A stretch of 64,000 nt of DNA from Lytechinus variegatus (lineage: Eukaryota > Echinodermata > Echinoidea > Temnopleuroida > Toxopneustidae): positions 58,041,195 to 58,105,194 of the forward strand of contig NC_054742.1 in the NCBI RefSeq assembly GCF_018143015.1. The letters run 5' to 3'. The position numbers and the translations under genes were made by a program. The notes under the pieces were generated by a model. It had not been told where the DNA came from, ran no database searches, and worked only from the letters and a program-made list of their open reading frames with translations. How positions within the stretch are numbered: the stretch's first letter is position 1; each line of letters opens with the position of its first letter. Shown here piece by piece: positions 1 to 12,444 of this stretch.

Positions 1-199
1 CATGTATTCGTTTATAAACTGTAACGTATTTTTTCTCCCTAATTTGCTTCGGAAAGCCTTGAGCATTCTAATCTAGAAAAAAGTGCGCTATAAATCTTAT
101 TTAATAACATTCTAAGAAGTGATGCATGTATATAAGACATGCTCACTCAGGTAAATTGCCAATTGGTATACACTAATCGCGTTGTCTACCTTTCATTTT

Positions 200-590
200 G
201 GTGTTATCTCACCTGGTCTAATCGTAATTCGTCTAACTACCAGTTCGTCTACTGTTTAGTCTGATTAAGCCCATGATTTTTTTCTCATTTCCATTTAGGC
301 TACACTAATTCGCCTAATATCAATTTGGTCTAACACCACTCGGTCTATTTTGTTAAATTGGCTATTTATGAACCAAATGTTTATTTGACATTGAAAAAAA
401 CAGACGAAAGTGGAATTGAATCAATCGGACATGAGACTATATAGAGAATAAGTGTGTATTATACCACGTGTAGTGTCGACCAAACAGCAAACGACATACT
501 TGAGAGAAGACCAAATGAGTTTAGCCCATATGGTATTAGACTATCTGAGAAGTAGACCTACTGAATGTAGACCAAGTGAATGTGAACCAT
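200..590. repeat. Inverted-repeat element built from GTCTA-type motifs
   Basis: The left part (about 205-345) repeats motifs such as GGTCTAAT, TTCGTCTAAC and CAGTTCGTCTAC every 15-20 bases. The right part (about 475-590) carries the same motif in the opposite orientation (AGACCAAATG, AGTAGACC, TAGACCAAGTG). This is a decayed, unclassified inverted-repeat element. A related scrap lies near 12208-12240. Boundaries are approximate. Confidence 0.45.
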
Positions 591-2138
591 CCCTTTTCCC
601 ATATCGACAGAAGGTTGACTGAAATATGTATTTTTACCATTTTTTGTGATCTTTGTCAACGATTCCATAATATCAAGATTAAATTGCAGAGTGTTACAAA
701 ATATGCATCATACTTCGTAACATTGAAACAAGCAAAACAACATGCAGCAAAAATTAAAAAACAACAACATAAAATACCATCAAATTATCCTTCTGACAAT
801 CAATTGAAAATACTTTTATAGAGTCTTATCTTAATGAGGTCGAAAACCCATATACATTGTGTTAAACTTAGCTTTATTTTAAGAATATCGTGAAAATCTT
901 AATCATGTCTATTATGTTTGTGTATTTTATTCATTCATAATTGCAAATTAATCAAATAATTATGTTATTTACTCTTGTTTTACTTTCAAAGATTAATTAA
1001 CGAATAAAATAACTTTCTTCACTATTTGACAACCTATGAATAGAATACAATAAATGTTGCCATGGTTATAGGGGCATTGAAATCATATTAAAACGTTTGT
1101 ATTTTACATTTTGTATAAAAGTAGACAACAAATTGGCTTTTCCCTTCATAAAATGGGCCGCATTGTGAGATCCATTTAGTGGGCAAAGATGGTGCATGCA
1201 TGCTCGTTGGGTTAGATTTCGCGAAAATATTGTGTAAATTCTTAGCGTTTACCCATGGAACATGCTTTTTACAAAATATTTTACCCAGTATATACCCAGT
1301 ATACATGCATGCACGTCTCATTTTTACCCAAAATTGAGTATACGATTTTACTCAAAAAATTTCAGAGTGTATAAATGGACTCATGATAAGATGTTGTCTT
1401 GGTAACCCTTGGTATTAAGGGATGTTCTACAGATGTCTTTTTTTTTTTAAATCTTTTGATATTCTTTTTCACTGGATTGTACACGTATAGATAGCTTAAT
1501 CCAATATCAATTTATCTCCATTTATTTTCCATTTTTCATTGCATAGCTCAGCCTAAATTTTGATATATCTCAAAAAAGCACAAAAATCGATCCGTCAATA
1601 TATTCTGTATAATATTAAATATCGTTTCATGTCATGTTCCCAAGTGATTTATTTACAATCGGATAAGACCTCACCACATTTCCCATAAAATATTGGAATA
1701 GTATTTTGTTTCATTATTTCTACAAAACCGAAATATTTCAATAACGCCTCTATTTCATTCATGCAGCTAACTTTACCAAATGGAGCGGCATAGAGCTCAA
1801 TGAAATTCGAGGTAAACCAAAAAATATTGAGTTGATATTTTTTTCGAGTGGGTGTTTTTTTGCATTTTGATAATAGATATAGCCAGTTTGTGAAACCTAT
1901 ATGCTGTTGCTTTTCCGTTTTCCTAATGGCTGTTTGATTCAGTGCATTTTGAAGGTCGCTCACGTGAATTCTATATATCCCAGCACTATATCATGTTGAT
2001 ATTGATTGATTAGCACAATATGTAGGAATTATTTGTAGTTTTATCCCTGGTATAATGTCGAATATATATAATGTAAAATTATAGTAACTCAGAATAATGG
2101 AACCCGGTATAGAGATGAATGCGTATTTCGGAGAAATC
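591..2138. other. No gene recognised; remnant of a TA-CACTC type element
   Basis: I see no convincing exon. The stretch 1083-1372 holds repeated ACCCA/ACTCA motifs and ends in CAGAGTGTATAA, like the right end of the ACACTC...GAGTGT elements found elsewhere in the window. A 104-codon minus-strand frame (1649-1963) has no family resemblance that I recognise and no splice or start context worth trusting. Confidence 0.4.
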
Positions 2139-2370
2139 TACACTCTTAATTCCCAGGATTTAAAATAAATCCAGATCGGCTGAGAATATAGTGACCAGCC
2201 GAATATTAGATTTAGTTTGAAACCTTGTAGATTGAAATATAAATTTAAAGGTTTTGAAATCTGTTGAGATTTGAAAGTTAATCCCAAAGATTTAAATAAA
2301 TCCAACATTCGGCAGGTCACTATCCACAGCCGATTTGGATATATTGTAAATCCTTGGAATTTAGAGTGTA
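2139..2370. mobile_element. Palindromic MITE, TA-flanked, ACACTC...GAGTGT ends
   Basis: The left end (ACACTCTTAATTCCCAGGAT) and right end (ATCCTTGGAATTTAGAGTGT) are inverted copies, and GGCTGAGAATATAGTGACC pairs with GGTCACTATCCACAGCC further in. The whole element of about 230 bp therefore folds back on itself. It is bordered by TA on both sides, as expected of Tc1/mariner-type targets. It has no coding capacity. Confidence 0.75.
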
Positions 2371-5150
2371 ACTTTCACTAAGAATCAAAATGATAACGAA
2401 AAATAACACTTCTCTTAGATAAATAAAATGGTGGAAACCTATATGCACCACGGGTAGAGTGACCACGGCTGTGCCGAACACTATTAATAAAAATAAAAAG
2501 AGAGTGGCAATATATGATATAATAAATCGAAATGGAGTCATCGGGAATGATCAGATTTAGGATGTTTTAGTTATCATGCTTAAACTTACAGAGTTATAAC
2601 AGCGAAAATGGTGTATAGCTTCGTGGTGAAATAATGACATAATTAAACAGAGAATATGCAAATAATTCGTACACAAATATGAACAAAGCTAATCTGATAC
2701 AAGATTTAGGAAGAATGTGAGGAAAGACAAAAATGTTAAGAAACCAAGCTTAATTGTGTAACATTGTCCATCCCCGCCACCCCCTCCCCGGTCGGGTTAT
2801 AAACACGTTAAATACAACTTGTAACCCAATTGTATTCATGTTTACTTCATTATTAGGTTGCAGTGATTGTACAGAACATAAAGGTATCCCATCATTTCAC
2901 TGTGATTCAATCTAGAATGATAATTTACTGCCAATTTACATTTTTTAAATTAATGTTAATAGAGTTTAATGCGTTTAGTCCGAATTTCCCCTTCAATGAT
3001 GCTCAAAGTGTTAATTGATTCATTGAGCTTGAGTGCAAAATGATTAAAAGAGAGATATCATTCGATCCATTACATTTAAACTATCTCAGAGTATCTCGTT
3101 CTATTTTTTTTAAATGACAATACCCTTGTAATACAATGTTATTTGCACAAAGTTCGTAGGTATTGTGTGTGTTATCCACTTTGCTAAGAAAGAGGAAAAA
3201 CAAATCGGAAATACAAAATTATATCTTTCTTTTATAACGTTACTCATCATTTTTGCAATTGTTTTTGATAGCGAACTTGTGATACCTGTTTTAATGCAAG
3301 ACGTTCCAGAATCTTCTTTCGTGTGGCAGAGGTTCGGAATATATACCGACATGAAGTGTTGTTTTTTCTCCTTAAGATAGATCTAGTTGTCTGACATTTC
3401 ATGAATATATTCATTTGAACTATACGCCGTGGACGCCAAGAGGAGTCACAAATATGATGTCAACGAAGAGAATAAACATCATTACAGTGAAGAAGGTGAA
3501 ACAAGTATCTAGAATATCATACAATACACGTCGCCGTCGATATTTAGGATGGATATTATTTATTTTACAAAAACAATTTAAATTTCAGCACTTTCCGATG
3601 CACAGAAAAGGGATATACATGCACATTCAAACCTGCCACCAGTGAACAACTGTATTTAGTGGCCAACAGAATAAGTATTTTTTTCAAAGAAGGAAAGTGT
3701 TTTATATAACTTATTATAAAGGACACCTGTATACAGTGACCAATTGTTATTTTCCTAACTGGGCGTATTAATACAGGTTTATTGCACTCTGTTATAACAT
3801 TGGGTGTCAGTTATGACAATAATAACACTGATAAGATATTGGATTCAGTGATTATTAATCTTGACCCGATCCGATAGCGTTGCGAATCGGTTTTGATTGC
3901 AAGGCCTTCTCGTCAATCTTGGTAGAACAAAATCAAATACAACGACAATTGACAACCGCCCCCACACACACGCATTTCTTGTAACCTAGAAATCATACAC
4001 CTTTTTAAGTATTACTTCACATTCATTCTAATGATTGTTATGCCCATGCATGGCTAATTCCAGCATCCGCTTGACCTATCGCATGAAACACTTCTATAGT
4101 AATTAAAACCACTACTCCACAACTTAAGCATGATCCTATTCTCCCCTGACCCTCATGCTCCTATATTTTGCATTCTTTCTTTATTGTCATCCGCATGACG
4201 CATTTTCCAGCCTGAAATAACACTTTACCCAACTCTCATGAAACGTAGGTCTCGGAATGAAGTATTTTGCAGACATTTACAAAAAAGATAAAAAGATGGC
4301 GTAATTATAGATTGGTATTCATAAGTCTTGAAATTCCATTTCGAACAGCTTATTCTTAATTGATTTTCTTATCTCATATTTCCCGCGTGCTATGAATCTA
4401 TTCATGAGGTTATATCCCGAGACTTGTAATGTGGTATATCATTACAATGATTTACATTATCAGTAAATCCAAAATCATCATATACTTTCATCCTGACAAA
4501 TGTAATTTTCAAGATTTATTGATGACACATCATGCACACGGGGCCTCTGTTGTGACTTTCCATAATCAAGAATGAAGAAAGAAAGAGACAGGTAAATAAA
4601 GAAAAAGGGAAAGAAAAAAAGATAGAATCAAGAACTGTATTAACGAGTGTGCGCAGCATTACACTCGTACAAGTTAATTCAGGATACATTACCCTCTATC
4701 ATCATGTCGAACAGACCTAGTTCCGAACCGATTCCTAACCAAGTGATTGGTTTGCCATTGGACATCATAAACGTAATAGCTTTGATCGGTCTGGAGTCGG
4801 TTGCTTTGGTGTGACTAGGGCATCAATGCTGAGTGGTGTCATTATTGACTGATTATATTTCGCTTTATAATAATGGATATTGTCGGTATCCACATGAAAT
4901 AATTGTTAGATATCTTAAATTTTGATTCATACTGAAGTAATGAAATCTTGATACATTTACATATCTTGAATTTTGATTCTCCTGTTCATACAGAATTTAT
5001 GAAATCTCGATTATATTTCAGACACCTTACATTTTAATTAATTAATCTAATTTCAATATATTTCAAATATCTTCAATTTTGATTCTTGCGGAATGTCTTG
5101 AATGAAATTTTAATATATTTCATTTTTTCTTTCATTAATTTTTTTTACAG
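2371..5150. other. No gene recognised upstream of the acidic-protein exons
   Basis: This stretch should hold, or lead to, the missing 5' exon of the acidic gene that follows. I searched for a start codon plus donor in the phase needed (one spare base before a 5151 acceptor) and found none I would defend. Candidates looked at were a 37-codon frame at 4704 that runs to a stop, and a hydrophobic frame at 3165-3380. Confidence 0.4.
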
Positions 5151-8100
5151 ACGTGGTTCTTGGTAAAGCAGGGAAAAGCAAAGCAGTCAAGAAGGTAAGA
5201 ATAATATTCCACTCATGCCCGCTTCATTAAACTTTTAATAACAATTTGCAATAACAGTTTAAAAAAAGTTTAAGCTCCTGAAATCCATCAATATGATTGG
5301 CCGATAGTAAATTTGTTACAGATATTTTCCATTTTTTATTATTTCATTTTTTTAATGAAACGGCGCGGCGCCCCGATGGTTTCAACAAATTAAAACAATT
5401 GAATTAATTTCTAATTGTTGGATTTATTTTACAAGCGTCGTGGTGTAGCGGTTCTGACTCTCGCCTTGTAATCAGAGGGTCGTGTGTTCGAACCCCACCA
5501 TGGCCTAGCGTCCTTTGGCAAGGCGTTAATCCACACTTTGCCACTCTCCACCCAGGTGTTAAATGGGTACCCGGTAGGATGTGAAAGCCTATATGTAGTA
5601 TGCCTAGCAATTGAGTCTTGGAACTCTTGTTGGAATGCTCCCCAGGGAGTGGAGAAGGTGCATACATTGTATGCGGGCATGCAATGATCCGATGACCGGG
5701 GTAATAATATGTCTGTAAAGCGCTTAGAGACGTCGTTCCGATGTATTAAGTGCTATATAAATGCGGAATATTATTATTATTAACTTTATTTACAAAACTC
5801 ATTCGGACTTACTGGAAAAAAGCATCCTATACCTTTCAAAAGTATAATCACAACACGATGCGACACTGTCCTGTGAATGTCCAAATTAAAGAGGATGAAT
5901 AAAAAGAAGAGTTGAGAAAAAGACACAGTTTTGCTATAGTGGTGCTTGCACCGGTGGGGGACAAGGGGCCCTAAAAGTGACATTAATTTCATCCATAAAA
6001 TACGGATTTTGTATAAAGTTTAAAGACCCACTCTGCTCTGTTACTAACTCTTCTTTGCCAATTACCCCTATTTTCTCCACCCCTTCTCTTTTGTTGTTAT
6101 TTTTTCTTAAAATCATATTTTAAAATGTTTGAAAATCATATTGTGCATGGTCTCCCCCTTAAAACTATTTTTTCTCATTTAAACAATAATCAATATCACA
6201 ACTGGATCACCCCCTCTCTATTTGCACCACCTATACATTTATAGTCGACGTTTGTATAACTTTGTTTATTAACTCGAATCTATTGGAACCACATATATAC
6301 CAATCGACTTAGGAGAATTTCAAACTTAGAAGAGGTATATGTAACACATGTTTTGCATAAATTGAGCCCCGTCTTACAAAGAGTGGTGATTGATGATCCG
6401 ATCAACTACAACTGTGAAAACCCAGCAACGCCGACATCTGTAATGCATGATTATTCAATGTTTTCCCCTAGATAATTATGATGTATACTCGTACATTTAT
6501 CATTGTCTTGAATAATTAGTTTGTTCCTCTTTGTTTACAAAGGACATTTTACAAATTTCTTGAAGGGAAATTATGACAATGATGGGGTTCCATATAGTTA
6601 GTGTTGATTGGATCCATCTACACTCTTTGTAAGACGTACCCTGGTCTATTAAAATACTTAGACTTAAACGAATATTCGACTAATGAAAGGCCCAATTATT
6701 CAATTTACCTAGATTTTGTTTCCATCTTGACTTCTTTTTTTTTAGGATGCAATAGATGCAGCAGACCCTCTCGTTCAGGATCTCAACGACCTCGCCTCCC
6801 ACAAGAGCAAATCAACCAAAAAGAGCGTCAAAGACGAAGCGGCAAAGAAACTTCAAAAAGCTTCCTCCAAATACAAAGTGCCTGTAGACGATGACGACGA
6901 CGACGACAATGTGGTCTCGAAGAGCAAGAAAAAGACGAAGTCTAAAGCGACGCTGAAGAAACAGAAGGCGGAGGAAGAGGAGAAGAAGAAGCAGATCGAA
7001 GAGGATAGCGATACCGACGACGACACCGATGACGACACCGATGATAGTGATTCTGAATCTGACGATGATGACGATAAAAAGGATACAGACTCTGATTCTG
7101 ACTCTGATGACGATTCTTCAGATGATGACGACGATGTCGACGAAGAGACACTCATTAATAAACTCTTCAGCATGGTAATTAGATATAAGCACATCATAAA
7201 CAGCCAAATTTTTGGTTAAGACAGAATTGTATGCAAAGTCAATTGGGATCTTTCTTACAAACAGTTGGACAGTAAATATTATAACCTGACCAACTTTCAG
7301 TTGTTTAATTGAATTTGCAGACAAAAACTGAATATCATTACAATGAGTTACAAAAACCTTACTGTCTGAAAAATTCAGGCAAATCCCGTTATCCTTCTCG
7401 ATGCAAGGAAATTATTTTCCGAATTGATTAGTCTACTTTCGGGAAATAAACTGCCGTTGTCGCACGGCAATACACTGAGAAGGGTTGGATTAAGAGACGA
7501 ATTGGAAAGGGTTTCTAAATAATAGATTCATTTAAATGTATATGGAATGTTGATAGGAAGATTGCTTTAGCTCTGTACATTTTATGTTCATGTGTATTCA
7601 CCACAATCCAGGTTTCATTCAAGGTAATGAGACGAAATTCTGGTCATGAAAATAGGTAAATCTTTTAAAAGCTGCGTTAAAGGTCAAACGTAATACATGT
7701 ATAGCTTTGTTCAAAGTATCCCCATTTTTATTGCACAGGTTTTTACCCATATTCACGATTCTTTTGGTTATTTCCTCTTTAATCTGCCCCCACACAGGTT
7801 CAGGCTATCATACCAAAGCCTGCAAAATTCAAAAGCAAGTCTTACTACACAAAAGACCAAAGTCATGATGATGACGACGATGATGACAGTGATTCAGACA
7901 GTGATAGCGATAGCGACAGTGAGAGCGACGACGAACCGCCAAGTAAAGCAAAGAGTGATCTGAAACAACCCAAAAAGTCTAAATTGAAAATCGAGAAGTC
8001 TTCTGGAAAGAAAAAGGTTAACGACGACACCGACTCTGATTCGGATAGCGACAGTGATGATACCGATGATGATGATGATGACACAGATTCTGACAGCGAT

Positions 8101-9524
8101 ACCGATAGTGATACCGAGAGTGATCCTGAAACCGATGACACTGATGACGATAGCGATTCCGATAGCGATGACGACAGGGTGAAAGCGAAAACGAAGGTCA
8201 GCAAGTCCAAGAAACCGTCCTCCAAAGCAGCCGAATCGGAGAGTGACAGCGATAGCGACGATACATCTGATGACGATGATAGCGACAGTGACACCGACAG
8301 TGACGATACATCCGATGAGGAAGACGGCGACGGCGAATCGGACGATGATACGGATACTGATAGCGATACTGATAGTGACACTGAGAGCGACCCGGAAACT
8401 GATGACACCGATGAAGATAGCGACTCTGATAGCGATGACGACCAGGATACTGATGATAGCGATAGCGACAGCGATTCTGATGACGATGAAGATCCGGTGG
8501 AGAGCCTTGTCAACGAACTTATGTCACAACTTAAGAAATACAAGCAAAAATCTGGTAAGGCCCTTGAATTAAAAATGAATAAAAACAAATCGTGGTTTGA
8601 TTTTAGAAAGGGAGAAAATGGGGGAAAGAGAAAAATGCATCCTCGAAATACTCGAGATTGCAGCTTACGATCGGATATTCAATTCAATGGGGCTTTCGGT
8701 ATCGATTAGAGATTGGGAAATTCGTTGTTGAAATTCCATCTACTTAAAAGGGGGAAAGGGGAAAAGGAAACAGTGGAAATGTGTGACGTTGCAAACAAAT
8801 TATTTGCAATCAATGATATTGTAAACATCAGTTACAAATAATGCATTCAAGAAATGTTGAAGTTACATTATTTCAAAAATGAAAATATATTAATGGCCAA
8901 GAAACTAAAAAATACCTGAAAGAGTTACTATAAGAACATAGTTGCTTTAATGTTTATTACTTTTGAGCAAAATAACGAGACATATTGCAAAAGGGGAGAT
9001 GAAATCGATCTCATAACAAATTAGGTAAACTAATATTTTGTCAATATTTAGCACTCAACAACTATATCATATTATTCCCTTTAATCTTTCATTGCTCCTT
9101 TTGGAAATTTTCTGATCTTACACAATCTTACACTATTCCTCTGTAGAACTTTCTTTTCAAATTTTTAAAACATTCAACCAGCAGGGCTATGTAATTTGCA
9201 CTATTCTTCTTCATAACTTTCTTCAAAGCTGTCACGGAAAGTTTGTCTGATTTCTGTTTCAAAATCAGCTCTGTTCATTTTGGTCGCAGTCAAGCAAACA
9301 GAGAGCTGAACACTCTGCACGGGCTCCATACGTTCTCTGGTAGCTCTGGTATCTAATGATACAAATTTATCTTTATTTTACTTTCTACTTTTTATTTTCC
9401 ACAAGGCAAATCATCAAGTAAAAAGACCAAACAATCGGGATCTACACAGCGGGAAGCCACAGAAGACGTGACTGAAGAACTAACGCGGATTGCGAAGCAG
9501 CTCAAGAAATTAAAACGCAAATGA
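5151..9524 (+). CDS. Highly acidic Asp/Ser-rich protein (5'-incomplete, four exons seen)
   Basis: Exons: 5151-5194, 6746-7174, 7798-8554 and 9406-9524. Each has AG/GT borders and consistent phase, ending in TGA, and together they give about 449 residues. The first codon visible is split, so at least one exon lies upstream, perhaps outside the window. The protein alternates Lys/Ala-rich stretches with long runs of Asp, Ser, Thr and Glu (DSDSDSDD type). Each acidic block is followed by a short amphipathic segment: LINKLFSM, then ESLVNELMSQLKKYKQK, then TEELTRIAKQLKKLKRK at the very C-terminus. A cassette of about 26 residues around TESDPETDDTD occurs twice in the third exon. Composition resembles secreted, heavily phosphorylated, calcium-binding matrix proteins (dentin phosphoprotein-like, echinoderm tooth/skeleton phosphoproteins), but nucleolar or chromatin acidic proteins look similar. 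Without the N-terminus no signal peptide can be judged. I do not recognise the gene. Confidence 0.8.
5222..5322. mobile_element. Half-copy of a GATTGGC(T/C)GATAGTAAA MITE
   Basis: AACTTTTAATAACAATTTGCAATAACAG followed by ATTGGCCGATAGTAAATTTGTTA matches the left half of the element at 14630-14787. Only part of the foldback is recognisable. It lies in the first visible intron of the acidic gene. Confidence 0.45.
5435..5784 (+). mobile_element. tRNA-derived SINE, full length, with target-site duplication
   Basis: The head reads like a tRNA, with an A box (TGGTGTAGCGG) and a B box (GTTCGAACC) about 35 bases later. It is followed by an unrelated body and a tail GCTATATAAATGCGGAATATT that runs into (ATT)n. 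The flanking direct repeat TTTATTT(T)ACAA occurs at 5423-5434 and 5785-5795. An inverted copy at 31385-31735 is about 97% identical by eye. It sits in an intron of the acidic gene. Confidence 0.9.
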
Positions 9525-9597
9525 GCAAGGCGTTGATCGTGTTAGTGTGGTAGTGACGTTTAGGGTTTAACTTTGATTACCTACTCTGTCGATAACT

Positions 9598-9798
9598 TTA
9601 CACCCTTAAAATGTTGGGCAACATATTGTCCACATAACAATTGGTTAATAGATTTATCAAACTCTGGGTAATTTTCAACCAATAGTGTGTAGTTTTCACC
9701 CAAAGCACACATTATTGGTTTAAAACTACCCAGAATTAGATAAAGTTTTAACCAATTGTTTTGTGGACAGTATGTTGCCCACCATTTTAAAGAGAGTA
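9598..9798. mobile_element. Palindromic MITE, CACYCTTAAAATG ends
   Basis: The left end (TTACACCCTTAAAATGTTGG, continuing GGCAACATA) is the inverted counterpart of the right end (TATGTTGCCCACCATTTTAA). Inner arms also pair, for example CAATTGGTTAA with TTAACCAATTG. It lies about 75 bases after the stop codon of the acidic gene, so it may be transcribed in its 3' UTR. A sister copy is at 29337-29541. Confidence 0.75.
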
Positions 9799-11269
9799 TA
9801 TAGTAGAAGACAATATTCCACTCGCAAGAGAGAGAGGGGGGGGGGGGACTAGACAGAGAGAGAAAATGATCAGTATTTTTGCTTGGTTGGTTTTAATAAT
9901 ATTTTGCTCTATAATCCACGCCGAATTGGCAGGTCAATTTTGATTCAAATGTAAACACCAACAGTTAATTCAATTATCAGCTAACATCACGACAGAGTAG
10001 GTAATTCGAAGAGCATTTAATTGATTGAAACTTGCAAAGTTTTGTATCTGTGATCACGAACATCTTATGCAATTTTGCATGTACACTGTAGAATTGTAGG
10101 CCTAGATTTATCTCGAATTGTCCTTAACTCACCACTATAAGATATATTTTTCCTCATCAGTTTGAAGTATCGAGTGACGGAAAAGAATATGACATAAAAA
10201 TAATATATCAGTACCTTTATATAGAGATGACATATTAACCTCTGAGCCAATTTGAATTAATCCGACATATTAGAACAGACCGTTCCCTGCCAAAATTAAT
10301 ATCATTTTCAATTGATTTGAATAACTTACCAAAAGTCATTCAACAATTGTGGAATGTTGTAAATATTATTACAATCTACTTTCACGTTGTTTTGTATATT
10401 TGTATCTTTGTAAGTACTATTAGTTATGAAATAACTTTCTTTTATCGGTAGTTCATTCGGGTTTTTTGAAATATACAATTTGATCCAGCTATGTTAATGC
10501 AGAATCAAAGTTATTTCGCGCTCGAAATATTCCATCTCGGTCCAGTTGTTGTTTTTCCTGTCGGAAAGGTCAGGGGTGTGAGTGGTCACAAATAAAAAGA
10601 TCTTAAAAAGATGAAGAGAGTTGAAAAAGTCTGAAATAGAAAGAGCTCCCATACTTATTGTAGAGGAAAGCCAAAAATAAAAATCTGAACTCTCACACCC
10701 CTGAAAGAAAATCTAATTTGAAGTAGATAGATTAGAAATAGAATAGTTTGCATGTTTCGGGGGAGGTGTTGGAATCTTGATTGAATGATGATGATGACTT
10801 GTATTATAATGTAATGTGCCTATTCCAAAATCGAAAACTTTTCAATGTAGAGATTTTCGATTTTGAACTTACATGATAAAAGAATATTAGTTTACGCGGA
10901 ATTACCTTATTCTAAAAGAAATTCTAAAAACTTCAGAATTTGGAATGATTCGTAATTCCTAAAACTTTAATTGCCTTTAACAAAAGTATTTACTTATTCA
11001 AAGTGACCCAATTTATTTACAGTCTTTAATGGTCACTTATAAGGGAAGTGGAGGGAGATTGATTAGAAAGAAAAAAAGACTGATTACAATGTGTACTTGT
11101 CTGCTCTTGAAAGAACGTACTTACAATAAGTAATTTATAAATGCCATCTTTAAATAACGGGGAGGAGAAAGTCTGATTAGATGACAGAATTGCTCTTTAA
11201 CTTCATTGTATACTTGTCTGATAAGCGAGTCTTATTATGTACCCTTGAAATAACTTTTTTTTAATTTTG
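9799..11269. other. Intergenic or 3' UTR, no gene seen
   Basis: A short G-run with GA repeats (about 9828-9862) and AT-rich sequence. An AATAAA near 10590 could serve the plus-strand acidic gene. No exon is supported. Confidence 0.35.
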
Positions 11270-11478
11270 AGATATTCTGTAGGAAAGGTTACCCAATATT
11301 GGGCTAACAGGGAAAATACCCATTTCTTGGGTAAAACAAACATATTGCTGTGTAAATGTTACACAATGTTGGGTTAAAATTACCTATGAAACGAGTTTTG
11401 TTACTCAACAAACGTGTATGTTCCCTTTTAACCCAATATTGGAAAACTTTTTTAACTTCAGGTTTTTTAGAGTGTAGG
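11270..11478. mobile_element. Decayed MITE with TTGGGTT inner repeats and AGAGTGTA right end
   Basis: The right end TTTTTTAGAGTGTAGGG matches the CACTCTAAAA terminus of the TA-flanked MITEs. Inside, AACCCAATATTGG and CCCAATATTGGGCTAAC recur in inverted orientation. The left terminus is eroded, so this boundary is approximate. Confidence 0.45.
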
Positions 11479-12255
11479 GTCAGCTAGGAGCATCCATTAT
11501 TTTTACTTCACTATTTTCTACTTGCATCTGAATATTCATTCATGTGACTAGATAGACACATTGTAACACTGAGCTGACCCACAATCTATTATCTTAAGTA
11601 ACAGTATTCAAAAACATGGTTTATTAGAAGTTTTAAAAAAGAGATGTTAGTATGAAATTAAGAGGTGATGAAAGTTTATATGTAAGTTTGAAGAGCATGG
11701 TTTTTACAATGGTTTTTGTAGTGAAGGTTTTGATACATTTGTACATGAATTAGATAAGATCTTGATAGTTTTGATCACAATTTTTCAATCTGTAACAGCC
11801 TAGGTCTTAATCAATAACAAATTTATATATTAAAGTTATCTTGGCAGATACTGCTAGATTAATCTTCTCTGACAAAACTAGTTTTCTCATCGACAACTTG
11901 AAGAAGAGATATTTTGATGTATCATGAATTACTAAAAATTGTATCTACTTTAACAAAACAAGAAAATGGGAAATTATAAGCATACAGAAAAAAATATATA
12001 AAAAGAGGGAAATTGCTTTGTACCTTATATCAATTAAGTGGCAGTGCAATATATTTATTACTATTCTCTATAAAACATCAATGATAAATTATTTGTTTGA
12101 TGTGGTTTAAAAAAACTATTATACATTAAATGACTGGGATTGTACAACTGCCTTGTGTCATTTGTTCGTATTATAAGGTTAAAAGGCAATAACATACTGG
12201 AGACAAAGTAGAATCAGACCATTTGAGACGAGACCAAATGGAAAGTAGCAAAGCT
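11479..12255. other. No gene seen
   Basis: AT-rich sequence between the two convergent genes, possibly the far 3' UTR of the minus-strand TMEM161. A scrap of the GTCTA-type repeat (AGACCATTTGAGACGAGACC) lies near 12216-12237. Confidence 0.35.
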
Positions 12256-12444
12256 GGTGGGTGTTTCATAAAACTATTTGTAAATTACTAGCAACTTTAC
12301 AAATGTCTAGTAACCCGTTCTTGTGCTATTAAATGATATGTACCAGATTTCAAAGGTGTTGACTTAGTTCCTAAGAAATGGTCACCAATTATTCATAAAT
12401 TTGCTCGTAACTTTCAAAGAGCTATGTGAAACATGCACCAGACA
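12256..12444. mobile_element. Foldback MITE, GGTGTTTCATAAA family
   Basis: The left end GGTGGGTGTTTCATAAAAC pairs with the right end GCTATGTGAAACATGCACC. Inner parts pair imperfectly around ACTAGCAACTTTAC and GTAACTTTCAAAG. It belongs with the copies at 45107 and 47734. Confidence 0.5.

Noticed and set aside
3380-3495. An exon reading ELYAVDAKRSHKYDVNEE with a GTGAAA donor
   Set aside because: An in-frame stop precedes it with no acceptor AG or ATG between, so it cannot be joined to anything.
4704-4816. A first exon for the acidic gene starting MSNRPSSEPIPN
   Set aside because: The frame ends in a stop after 37 codons and no donor of the required phase is present.
5435-5510. A tRNA gene
   Set aside because: A and B boxes are present, but the acceptor stem does not close, and the same sequence continues into a 340-base SINE that recurs at 31385-31735.
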